Shown here: piece by piece, positions 1 to 7,002 of the stretch
Position numbering within the stretch: the stretch's first letter is position 1
Layout of the letters: the number at the start of each line of letters is the position of its first letter
From: Gemmatimonadaceae bacterium
GTDB lineage: Bacteria > Gemmatimonadota > Gemmatimonadetes > Gemmatimonadales > Gemmatimonadaceae
DNA: 7,008 bases
NCBI GenBank assembly: GCA_014378185.1
Contig: JACMOE010000330.1
Location: 1 to 7,008, forward strand
Direction: 5' to 3'
Notes under the pieces: model-generated
Databases searched by the model: none
Told to the model about the DNA's origin: nothing
The model's input: the letters and a program-made list of their open reading frames with translations, nothing else
Program-made: the position numbers and the translations under genes

Positions 1-264
1 CCCGTGACCAGCGCGGTGATCGACCAGCCCATGGTGCGCATGCGACAGAAGTAGAAGGTCACCGCCGTCGTCATCACCCACGACATGCGCAGCGCCTTTA
101 CCGTCGGGACGCGCATCGCGATGCTCTACGAGGGACGCGTGCGCTGGGTGGGTACCATCGAGGAGATCCACAACACCACGGATCCGATCGTACGCCAGTT
201 CGTTGAGGGACGGCCCAGTCTGGACGAGCAAGGCGTGCCGGGCGAACCCGCCGCCACCGCCTGA
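1..264 (+). pseudogene. 3' part of MlaF/Ttg2A-like ABC transporter ATP-binding protein, with in-frame amber codon
   Basis: The 3' end of a gene that begins left of the window, read in frame 1 and ending at TGA 262-264. It looks like the ATPase of an Mla/Ttg2-type ABC transporter, a family that moves phospholipids or other hydrophobic substrates between the membranes of diderm bacteria. Visible are PVTSAVID just after the D-loop position, the H-loop ITHDM (His at 79-81), and the family's C-terminal pattern AMLYEGRVRWVG followed by DPIVRQFVEGR. The frame is broken by TAG at 52-54. From memory of E. coli MlaF, the stretch from the D-loop to the H-loop aligns without gaps and the TAG falls on a leucine, so a TTG-to-TAG substitution is the simplest cause. 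The gene is therefore either dead, read through, or affected by a sequencing or assembly error. If translated to the TAG only, the product would lose its H-loop. A restart at ATG 85 would give a 59-aa fragment without ATPase motifs. Confidence 0.8.
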
Positions 265-277
265 GGCCGCACCCGAC

Positions 278-739
278 ATGACGCGCGCGCGCGCGCAACA
301 GGAGACCTCCGCGGGCGGCGTCGTCTACAGGAAAGACGACGCCGGCCCGCTGTTTCTCCTCATCCGCGACAGCTACCAGAACTGGGGCTTCCCGAAGGGA
401 CATGTCGAATCCGGCGAGCGCGCGGAAGATGCGGCGTTGCGCGAAGTGCGCGAGGAAACAGGCATCGACGAGGTGGCGATCCGTGGCGTCATCGACACCA
501 TTGACTGGTATTTCCGCTTCCGCGGCCGCCTCATCCACAAGGTGTGCCATTTCTACCTGATGGAAACGTCGCAGGCGATCACATCACCCCAGCATGCCGA
601 GGGAATCACCGCGTGCCAGTGGGTGGAATACGGCGCGGCCCGCACCGCAATCTCCTACGCCAATGCCCGCCAGCTTCTGCTGCGCGCACAGGAAATGGTG
701 GCCGGGAGCGCGCCGCTCGACGAGGGCGGCATCGCATGA
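278..739 (+). CDS. Nudix hydrolase, Ap4A/Ap6A hydrolase-like
   Basis: A 153-aa single-domain Nudix hydrolase. It carries a complete Nudix box at residues 41-63 (G-x5-E-x7-REVREETGI), whose glutamates bind the metals that cleave a nucleoside diphosphate linked to another group. The preceding GGVVYR and the NWGFPKGH segment (35-42) resemble diadenosine polyphosphate hydrolases such as Thermus Ndx1, so Ap4A/Ap6A-type substrates are a reasonable inference; the exact substrate cannot be read from sequence. The start at ATG 278 places the gene 13 nt after the ABC ATPase stop and begins the protein just before the first Nudix strand. An in-frame ATG at 203 would overlap the transporter gene and add a proline-rich tail not typical of the family. 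A weak GAGG lies at 263-266, rather far from the start. The gene ends in an ATGA overlap with the downstream regulator, so the two are probably translationally coupled. Confidence 0.9.
   Translation: MTRARAQQETSAGGVVYRKDDAGPLFLLIRDSYQNWGFPKGHVESGERAEDAALREVREETGIDEVAIRGVIDTIDWYFRFRGRLIHKVCHFYLMETSQAITSPQHAEGITACQWVEYGAARTAISYANARQLLLRAQEMVAGSAPLDEGGIA
282..296 (+). repeat. CG dinucleotide run at the start of the Nudix gene
   Basis: Fifteen bases of uninterrupted alternating CG lie immediately after the ATG codon at 278-280 and encode residues 2-6 (TRARA). A run of this length can slip during replication, and a change of one dinucleotide would shift the Nudix frame right after its start. It may equally be a chance product of high GC and arginine/alanine codons. 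Confidence 0.7.
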
Positions 740-1578
740 GCGCGGCAAAGACACTCGCGTCCCCCACGGCGGCCGCATTGCCCGGGCGCACGTTGGTCCC
801 GCCACCCACCATCCTGCTCTTCGCCACACGGGAACGGGCCCGCACCCTCATGCGCGCCGCATTTCCCAGGCGGCGCGCTCGGCTCGTGCTCGCGCGCACG
901 CCGGACGAACTCGAGTCCGCGTTTCGCGTGGCACTCGTGGATGCCGCCGTCATCGACCTTGCGGGAGCGCACGAGGACACCTGGCGCGCAGCGGCACTCG
1001 CGCGCGAGTTCTCGAGCGTGCCCTTCTTTGGGCTCACCGCGCTCCGGGCCGCCGAATCGCCCGCGCTGGCGCAGTGTGCGGCGCTGGACTTTGCCGATGT
1101 GCTCGTGGAATCGGTGGATGACGACGTCGCCCGCGGCCTCGTCATGCGCCACGCGTTCTCCACGCGATTCTCGGCCGCCCTCGCCCATCCGCCGGCCTCC
1201 CTTGGACTCGACACGCCGCTCCAGCGCGCTGCGTGGCGCGGCATCGTTGCGTGGTCCGGCCGCCCGGTGCGTACGCAGGTTCTCGCCGACGCCATCGGGG
1301 TCACTCGCGAGCACTTGAGCCGGACGTTCGCCGCATCCGGCGCACCAAACCTCAAGCGCGTGATCGACCTGGTCCGCCTCATTTCCGCGGCGGAGCTCGC
1401 GAAGAACCCGGGCTACGACGTGCGTGACGTTGCGGCCGTGCTGGATTTCGCGAGCTCCTCGCACCTGTCCAGTACCGCACAGCGTGTGGTTGGAATGAAA
1501 CCCGCCTCGCTCGCGCGACTGCGCGCCGTGGATCTCATCGACCGGTTCACGAAGGGGCACGGACGGAGTCGAGGATAG
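736..1578 (+). CDS. AraC-type transcriptional regulator with receiver-like N-terminal domain
   Basis: A 280-aa protein. The N-terminal part (about residues 24-145) alternates hydrophobic strands and helices like a response-regulator receiver: TILLFATRERAR, then AAVIDLAG with Asp74 near the usual phosphoacceptor place, then VPFFGLTAL. The acidic pair expected after strand 1 is missing, so it may be a pseudo-receiver that senses something other than phosphorylation. The C-terminal part (about 170-262) has the two helix-turn-helices of the AraC family: VLADAIGVTREHLSRTF (182-198), and DVRDVAAVLDFAS with SHLS and GMKPASL (228-259). The start at ATG 736 is chosen because it overlaps the Nudix stop as ATGA and has GAGGG at 722-726 in a good position. 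A longer frame to 544 only shadows the Nudix gene. The 3' end overlaps the convergent gene by 32 bp. Target genes are unknown; the neighbouring Nudix gene is an obvious candidate partner. Confidence 0.8.
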   Translation: MSAAKTLASPTAAALPGRTLVPPPTILLFATRERARTLMRAAFPRRRARLVLARTPDELESAFRVALVDAAVIDLAGAHEDTWRAAALAREFSSVPFFGLTALRAAESPALAQCAALDFADVLVESVDDDVARGLVMRHAFSTRFSAALAHPPASLGLDTPLQRAAWRGIVAWSGRPVRTQVLADAIGVTREHLSRTFAASGAPNLKRVIDLVRLISAAELAKNPGYDVRDVAAVLDFASSSHLSSTAQRVVGMKPASLARLRAVDLIDRFTKGHGRSRG

Positions 1579-1987
1579 CGATCGGGGGCGTCGGCTTGCC
1601 CAGCCTGGGCGGCGCTTCGCCATCCGCGATCTGGCGGTCCAGGTACACGATGTAGCCGGCAAGCAGACGCGCCACCTGGCTGGACCTCGTGGTGAGCTCC
1701 GTGAACGCGCCAGCCGGAATGAGCTCGGCATGCCGTGCGATGGCGAGCTCTGTTTCCAGTCGCAAGAGCGCACTCTTGGCGGCGATATACGAAGCGCGCT
1801 GCTCATGCGCGGTATGCCGCCCGTACCCTTCCGCGATATGCGTTCCCACTGCGACCGCCGTGGCCATGACCTGATCGCTCACGCTCTTGGTCTCGCGCCG
1901 GATGCTCTGGCGAATGGCGCGTATGACGTCCCCTGCGAGGGAGACGGACTCCTGCCAGACACGAAGCTCGCGGACGCCGGAGGACAT
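1547..1987 (-). CDS. Four-helix bundle protein, S23 / 23S rRNA intervening-sequence family
   Basis: A 146-aa helical protein of the S23/IVS family (PF05635-like). Diagnostic segments are ELRVWQESVSLAGDVI near the N-terminus (residues 7-22), the hallmark IAEGYGR in the middle, and LETELAIARHAEL in the third to fourth helix; an extra proline-rich tail follows. Family members form four-helix bundles that assemble as pentamers. Some are encoded inside 23S rRNA intervening sequences, one branch (Avd) assists diversity-generating retroelements, and most free-standing ones have no known role. No rRNA, reverse transcriptase or template/variable repeat is present here, so this is a free-standing copy of unknown function. 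ATG 1987 is chosen because the family domain starts right after it. The frame stays open upstream to 2440, but that stretch runs through the intergenic region and into atpA. No clear Shine-Dalgarno is seen. The gene is convergent with the AraC-type regulator and divergent from atpA. Confidence 0.85.
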   Translation of the reverse strand: MSSGVRELRVWQESVSLAGDVIRAIRQSIRRETKSVSDQVMATAVAVGTHIAEGYGRHTAHEQRASYIAAKSALLRLETELAIARHAELIPAGAFTELTTRSSQVARLLAGYIVYLDRQIADGEAPPRLGKPTPPIAILDSVRAPS

Positions 1988-2082
1988 GGCGTTGATTCTA
2001 GGCGGGCGTGGTGGGTGGGCGGCATCAAAAGCTGCATCGATGGAGCAAAAAGCCGAGTACAAACAAAAGACGCCAATATCCC

Positions 2083-2180
2083 AGTAGCCAACGCAGTTCG
2101 AGTACAGTTTGGAAGGGCCACTACTGCCGGACCAGGACACAAACGGTCGCGCCGAAAGTACTTGTACTGGGTTGGCTACT
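2083..2180. repeat. Imperfect 24-bp inverted repeat with 50-nt spacer
   Basis: The left arm (2083-2106) begins AGTAGCCAAC. The reverse complement of the right arm (2157-2180) begins with the same ten bases, and 20 of 24 positions agree overall. The spacer is 2107-2156. In RNA this could form a long stem-loop upstream of atpA; in DNA it could be paired binding sites for a regulator or a relic of a small mobile element. The arms contain some of the GTAC motifs that recur nearby. Confidence 0.75.
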
Positions 2181-2215
2181 ATGTACTGGGGTACTGCCGT
2201 CTCTCGGTTGGTACT
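2158..2215 (+). promoter_or_regulatory. Cluster of GTACT motifs, candidate regulator-binding array
   Basis: GTACT occurs at 2158, 2164, 2183, 2191 and 2211, four of them as GTACTG, within 58 bp. CTACT variants lie at 2121 and 2176, and AGTAC (the reverse complement) lies upstream at 2056 and 2101. Two of the intervals are 19-20 bp, close to two helical turns, which would put sites on one face of the DNA. This is suggestive of an operator array in front of the F1 genes, but no known factor is recognised, and the repeat may be partly a by-product of the inverted repeat. Confidence 0.45.
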
Positions 2216-2235
2216 GCTGTGCTCTGTCTCGACGG

Positions 2236-2262
2236 TTGCTTCCCCCGCCCGCTTGTGATAAT
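2236..2262 (+). promoter_or_regulatory. Candidate sigma-70-type promoter of the atp cluster
   Basis: GATAAT at 2257-2262 matches the -10 consensus at five of six bases. A weak -35 candidate, TTGCTT, lies at 2236-2241 with a short 15-bp spacer. Transcription would begin around 2269, leaving a leader of about 35 nt before atpA. The -10 box sits inside the palindrome at 2251-2272, so a bound regulator would block RNA polymerase here. The weak -35 and short spacer keep this tentative. Confidence 0.35.
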
Positions 2263-2272
2263 TTTCACAAGC
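2251..2272. promoter_or_regulatory. Perfect palindrome of CRP/FNR-superfamily form
   Basis: Arms GCTTGTGA (2251-2258) and TCACAAGC (2265-2272) are perfect reverse complements around a 6-bp AT-only centre. The core TGTGA-N6-TCACA is exactly the half-site arrangement bound by CRP-type regulators. Its centre lies about 42 bp before the atpA start codon and it overlaps a candidate -10 box, which would suit repression. It is not followed by a U-tract, so it is not a terminator; a leader hairpin in the mRNA remains possible if transcription starts upstream. Confidence 0.55.
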
Positions 2273-2303
2273 TACCCCCAATTCGCCCCCAAAGCCCGAC
2301 TGT

Positions 2304-3905
<1,602 letters not shown>

Positions 3906-3908
3906 GCG

Positions 3909-4793
3909 ATGGCAAAAGGACGCGAACTCAAGGGTCGCATCAAGTCCGTCGAGAACACGCGCAAGATCACGCGCACGATGGAAATGGTGGCGACCTCCAA
4001 GATGAAGCGGGCCCAGGACCGCGTCGTCGCCGCGCGCCCGTACGCGCTTGCGCTTGCTGACGTGATCTCGAGCCTCTATTCGCCCGAGCTTGCGGAGCGC
4101 TTTCCGCTGCTGCGCCAGCCCACGGCGCCGCGCCGCGTCGCGCTCATCGTGCTCACCAGCAACCGTGGCCTCGCCGGCGGCTTCAACGCCAACCTGATCA
4201 AGGCGGCGCGTGTCCAGATCGCCGAGATCGAAAAGGCGGGCACCAGGGTGGAGGTCCACGTCATCGGCAAGAAGGGCATCGGCTACTTCAAGTACGTCGG
4301 CCGCGAGCTCGCCTCGCAGCGCATCGACGTCACCGATCGCCCCACGGCCGAGAATGCGTCGGAGATCGTGGATGCGCTGATGGCGGAGTACATCGCCGGT
4401 GAGCTGGATGGCGTGTACGTCACCTATGCCAAGTTCGTGTCGGCACTCAGCACGCCGCCGGCCACGGAGCGCATCCTTCCGGTTACGCCGCCCACGGCGA
4501 AGTCGAAGGAAGGTGTCGCCGTTGGCGTACAGCACGACTACCTGCTCTATCCGGATGCGGAGGCGATTCTCACTGAACTGCTTCCGTCGTACGTGCGCAA
4601 TGCCGTCTATCGCGCGCTGGTCGAAACGGTGGCGGGCGAGCAGTCGGCGCGCCGCACCGCAATGAAGAACGCAACCGACAACGCCGGCGACATCCTCAAT
4701 GTGCTTCGCCGTACGTACAACCGCGCCCGTCAGGCGCAGATCACGCAGGAGATCGCCGAAATCGTCGGCGGCGCTGCTGCTCTCCAAGGGTAG
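3909..4793 (+). CDS. atpG: F1Fo ATP synthase subunit gamma
   Basis: A 294-aa gamma subunit, the rotating central shaft that couples the Fo ring to the catalytic sites. The N-terminal coiled-coil helix carries the family pattern LKGRIKSVENTRKITRTMEM (7-26). The globular middle contains VLTSNRGLAGGFN (81-93). The C-terminal helix starts around AMKNATDNAGDILN and ends with the gamma signature ITQEIAEIVGGAAA (278-291), so both halves of the shaft are intact. The length is close to the family norm. The start codon follows the atpA stop by 3 nt with no obvious Shine-Dalgarno, so translation probably depends on coupling to atpA. Confidence 0.97.
   Translation: MAKGRELKGRIKSVENTRKITRTMEMVATSKMKRAQDRVVAARPYALALADVISSLYSPELAERFPLLRQPTAPRRVALIVLTSNRGLAGGFNANLIKAARVQIAEIEKAGTRVEVHVIGKKGIGYFKYVGRELASQRIDVTDRPTAENASEIVDALMAEYIAGELDGVYVTYAKFVSALSTPPATERILPVTPPTAKSKEGVAVGVQHDYLLYPDAEAILTELLPSYVRNAVYRALVETVAGEQSARRTAMKNATDNAGDILNVLRRTYNRARQAQITQEIAEIVGGAAALQG
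4786..4790 (+). promoter_or_regulatory. Shine-Dalgarno of atpD inside the atpG 3' end
   Basis: AAGGG, embedded in the last atpG codons, lies 5 nt before ATG 4796. It is the clearest ribosome binding site of the cluster and supports the atpD start. The beta subunit is needed at three copies per complex, as is alpha. Confidence 0.6.
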
Positions 4794-4795
4794 AA

Positions 4796-6226
4796 ATGGC
4801 CACTGCAATTGACACCAGACAAGTCGGAAAGGTCGTACAGGTCATCGGACCGGTTCTCGATGTCGCCTTCGAAACCGGCCACCTGCCGGAACTGCTGAAC
4901 GCGCTCGAGATCAACGCCACCACGGATTCCGGCCAGGTCATTCACGTGACCGTCGAGGTGCAACAGCACATCGGCCGCAACCAGGTGCGCACCGTCGCCA
5001 TGAGCTCCACCGACGCGGTGGTCCGCGGCATGGAAGTCATCGACACCGGCGGCCCGATCACGGTGCCCGTCGGCACGGTGCCGCTTGGCCGCATCCTCAA
5101 CGTGCTCGGCGAGCCGATCGACAAGGGCGCGGACATCCCGAAGGATGCGCTCCGCTGGCCGATCCATCGCAAGCGCCCCGACTTCGTCGATCTCGAGCCG
5201 AAGACCGAAATCTTCGAGACGGGCATCAAGGTCGTCGACCTCATCGCCCCGTTCGTGAAGGGTGGGAAGATCGGGTTGTTCGGCGGCGCCGGCGTGGGCA
5301 AGACGGTGGTCATCCAGGAGCTCATCAACAACATCGCAAAGGAGCACGGCGGAAAGTCCGTGTTCTGCGGCGTGGGTGAGCGCACACGCGAAGGCAACGA
5401 TCTCTACCTCGAGTTCAAGGAAGCCGGCATTCTGGACAAGGTCGCGTTGATTTACGGCCAGATGAACGAGCCACCTGGAGCACGCCTCCGCGTGGGTCTC
5501 ACCGGCCTCACCGTCGCCGAGTATTTCCGCGACGTGGACAATGCCGACGTGCTCGTGTTCATCGACAACATCTTCCGCTTCACGCAGGCCGGTTCGGAAG
5601 TGTCCGCGCTGCTCGGCCGCATGCCGAGCGCCGTGGGATACCAGCCGACGCTCGCGACGGAGATGGGCGATCTGCAGGAGCGCATCACCTCCACGAAGAA
5701 CGGATCCATCACGTCGGTGCAGGCCATCTATGTGCCCGCGGACGACATCACCGATCCGGCGCCGGCCACCGCGTTCGCGCACCTTGACGCGACCGTCGTG
5801 CTCGACCGTTCCATCACGGAGCTCGGCATCTATCCGGCCGTGAGTCCGCTCACGTCCACCAGCCGAATCCTCGACGCACAGTACATCGGCCAGCGTCACT
5901 ACGACGTGGCCACGAGCGTGCAGAAGATCCTCCAGCGCTACAAGGAATTGCAGGACATCATCGCGATTCTCGGCATGGACGAGCTGTCGGAAGAGGACAA
6001 GCGCGTCGTCGGCCGTGCGCGGCGTATCCAGCGCTTCATGTCGCAGCCGTTCTCGGTGGCCGAGCAGTTCACGGGCATCCCGGGCAAGTACGTGAAGCTG
6101 GAGGAGACCATCTCGAGCTTCGAGCGGTTGGTCGCGGGCGAATTCGACGCGCTGCCGGAGCAGGCGTTCTTCATGGCTGGTGGCATCGACGACGTCGTGG
6201 CCAACGCCAAGAAGATGCAGGGCTGA
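4796..6226 (+). CDS. atpD: F1Fo ATP synthase subunit beta (catalytic)
   Basis: A 476-aa beta subunit, which makes ATP from ADP and phosphate at the three catalytic sites of F1. The N-terminal barrel starts with GKVVQVIGPVLDVAFE. The P-loop is GGAGVGKT at 163-170 (Lys169). The catalytic glutamate is Glu195 in GVGERTREGND, and the Walker B aspartate is Asp257 in LVFIDNIFRFTQ. RMPSAVGYQPTLATEMG follows. The DELSEED loop that pushes on gamma is intact at 395-401. The family signature usually written PAVDPLxSxS reads PAVSPLTSTS here, with Ser for Asp. Everything needed for catalysis is present and the length is normal. The gene begins 2 nt after the atpG stop and is followed by atpC after 5 nt. 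Confidence 0.98.
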   Translation: MATAIDTRQVGKVVQVIGPVLDVAFETGHLPELLNALEINATTDSGQVIHVTVEVQQHIGRNQVRTVAMSSTDAVVRGMEVIDTGGPITVPVGTVPLGRILNVLGEPIDKGADIPKDALRWPIHRKRPDFVDLEPKTEIFETGIKVVDLIAPFVKGGKIGLFGGAGVGKTVVIQELINNIAKEHGGKSVFCGVGERTREGNDLYLEFKEAGILDKVALIYGQMNEPPGARLRVGLTGLTVAEYFRDVDNADVLVFIDNIFRFTQAGSEVSALLGRMPSAVGYQPTLATEMGDLQERITSTKNGSITSVQAIYVPADDITDPAPATAFAHLDATVVLDRSITELGIYPAVSPLTSTSRILDAQYIGQRHYDVATSVQKILQRYKELQDIIAILGMDELSEEDKRVVGRARRIQRFMSQPFSVAEQFTGIPGKYVKLEETISSFERLVAGEFDALPEQAFFMAGGIDDVVANAKKMQG

Positions 6227-6231
6227 CGCTG

Positions 6232-6477
6232 ATGCTCACGGTCTCGGTGATTTCACCTGAAGCGGTGTTGTTCGAGGGCCAGACGGATTCGGTTGTGGCT
6301 CCTGCGTTCGACGGGCAGGTGGGCATCCTCACCGGCCACGCGCCGATGGTGACGCTGCTCGGCACCGGCGAGCTGCGGCTCGGTGGTGCAGGGAAGCGGT
6401 TCCAGGTGGAGGGCGGCTTCCTCCAGGTGGTGGACGACGTGGTTCGTGTCGTCACGGAGCATGCGAAGGCGATGTAA
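6232..6477 (+). CDS. atpC: F1Fo ATP synthase subunit epsilon, short form
   Basis: An 81-aa epsilon subunit. It contains only the N-terminal beta-sandwich: LTVSVISPEAVLFEGQTDSVVAPAFDGQ, then GILTGHAPMVTLLGTGELRL and a final FLQVVDDVVRVVTE. This domain joins the foot of gamma to the c-ring. The C-terminal two-helix domain that inhibits ATP hydrolysis in E. coli and Bacillus (total about 130-140 aa) is absent. TAA closes the frame cleanly, and the following bases lead directly into a terminator, so this looks like a natural short form rather than a frameshift; similarly short epsilon subunits are known in green sulfur bacteria. AGGG at 6219-6222 can serve as ribosome binding site. It is the last gene of the cluster. 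Confidence 0.95.
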   Translation: MLTVSVISPEAVLFEGQTDSVVAPAFDGQVGILTGHAPMVTLLGTGELRLGGAGKRFQVEGGFLQVVDDVVRVVTEHAKAM

Positions 6478-6512
6478 CGTCGGCGCCGTACATGGCCACT
6501 TATCGGTACTGG

Positions 6513-6546
6513 AAGGCGCGATGACACCTGTCATTGCGCCTTCTTC
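6513..6546. terminator. Hairpin terminator between atpC and the convergent PIN gene
   Basis: The left arm AAGGCGCGATGACA (6513-6526) pairs with TGTCATTGCGCCTT (6529-6542) over 14 positions, with a single G.U pair in the plus-strand RNA. The two innermost pairs probably open to form a loop. A short pyrimidine-rich tract, broken by C, follows on the plus strand. The hairpin starts 36 nt after the atpC stop and lies 22 nt beyond the 3' end of the convergent minus-strand gene, so it may serve both directions. Confidence 0.75.
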
Positions 6547-6564
6547 ACTTACGCGAGGATTCGG

Positions 6565-7002
6565 CTACGCGACGACCGACGGATAGATCCGGAACGCCTT
6601 TCCGCTGGCCGGCCGGTACGCGTGAAATCCTCGGCGGTCGGTAGTGAGTACCGTCCCGATTTGCAGTGCGTCTGCCAGCGTCACCAGCGCGGCATCGGCA
6701 AAGTCCATCGGCACCGTGGCGTAGCGATCCATCAATCGCGCGGCGTGCCGCATAGCGGGCCGGTCGAGCGAGAGGATGGGGACGTCGGCATCCAGCAGGA
6801 AGTCGAGCACGAGCGACGCGCGGGCGCGGCCGCGTCCTACCATGTGACACGCCTCGGTGACGACGGCCTCGGTGGTAACGCATCGCTCGATCAGCTCGGT
6901 GACGGCCCCCGCGCAGCTCCGGTGCCATTGGTCAGACGCGTTGAGCGTGGCGACGATGGGGCCTGTGTCGAGCAACACGTCGCGCCTGCGCGGCAGGCTC
7001 AC
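6565..7002 (-). CDS. PIN-domain nuclease, VapC-like
   Basis: A 145-aa single PIN domain, a metal-dependent RNase fold common in type II toxins. The acidic residues expected at the active site are present: Asp12 in LLDTGPIVA, Glu50 in VVTEACHM, Asp100 and Asp103 in VPMDFADAALV, and Asp122 in LTTDRRGFHAYR. The residues are complete, so the enzyme is probably active. The assigned start is GTG (7000-7002 on the plus strand). The frame stays open to the window edge, so an upstream start is possible; another GTG lies at codon 9, just before the first PIN strand. An antitoxin would normally sit just upstream, which is outside the window, so toxin status is inferred only. The gene converges on the atp cluster and shares its terminator region. 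Confidence 0.88.
   Translation of the reverse strand: MSLPRRRDVLLDTGPIVATLNASDQWHRSCAGAVTELIERCVTTEAVVTEACHMVGRGRARASLVLDFLLDADVPILSLDRPAMRHAARLMDRYATVPMDFADAALVTLADALQIGTVLTTDRRGFHAYRPASGKAFRIYPSVVA

Larger units (their letters stand above)
1988..2303. promoter_or_regulatory. Divergent intergenic region upstream of atpA
   Basis: A 316-bp region with no convincing gene, between the start of the four-helix-bundle gene and the start of atpA. The middle (about 2041-2220) is visibly less GC-rich than the coding sequence. It contains an inverted repeat with 24-bp arms, many GTACT motifs and a CRP-form palindrome, each listed separately. It must hold the promoter of the ATP synthase cluster, and probably that of the divergent gene, for which I found no recognisable promoter boxes. 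No tRNA or other known RNA is evident by eye. Confidence 0.75.

Noticed and set aside
203..277. Longer start for the Nudix hydrolase
   Set aside because: It would overlap the transporter gene by more than 60 bp and add a proline-rich stretch outside the Nudix fold.
1598..1610. GCCCAG-C-CTGGGC hairpin as terminator of the Nudix-regulator pair
   Set aside because: The loop is one base before fraying, no U-tract follows, and it lies inside the convergent coding sequence.
655..1806. 383-aa minus-strand open frame across the AraC-type regulator
   Set aside because: It overlaps two supported genes in the wrong frames and shows no domain.
2251..2272. Palindrome as an intrinsic terminator
   Set aside because: The stem is AT-rich at its centre and followed by a C-rich stretch rather than a U-tract on the plus strand; its CRP-like form fits an operator better.
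1547..2303. Diversity-generating retroelement (Avd-like protein nearby)
   Set aside because: No reverse transcriptase, no template/variable repeat pair and no adenine-biased variation in the window.
1988..2303. CRISPR array or tRNA in the intergenic region
   Set aside because: The repeats are 5-6 bp motifs at irregular spacing, with no regular repeat-spacer pattern, and no cloverleaf is apparent.
4730..5899. 389-aa open frame antisense to atpD
   Set aside because: Same mirror-frame effect; histidine- and arginine-rich, with no recognisable domain.
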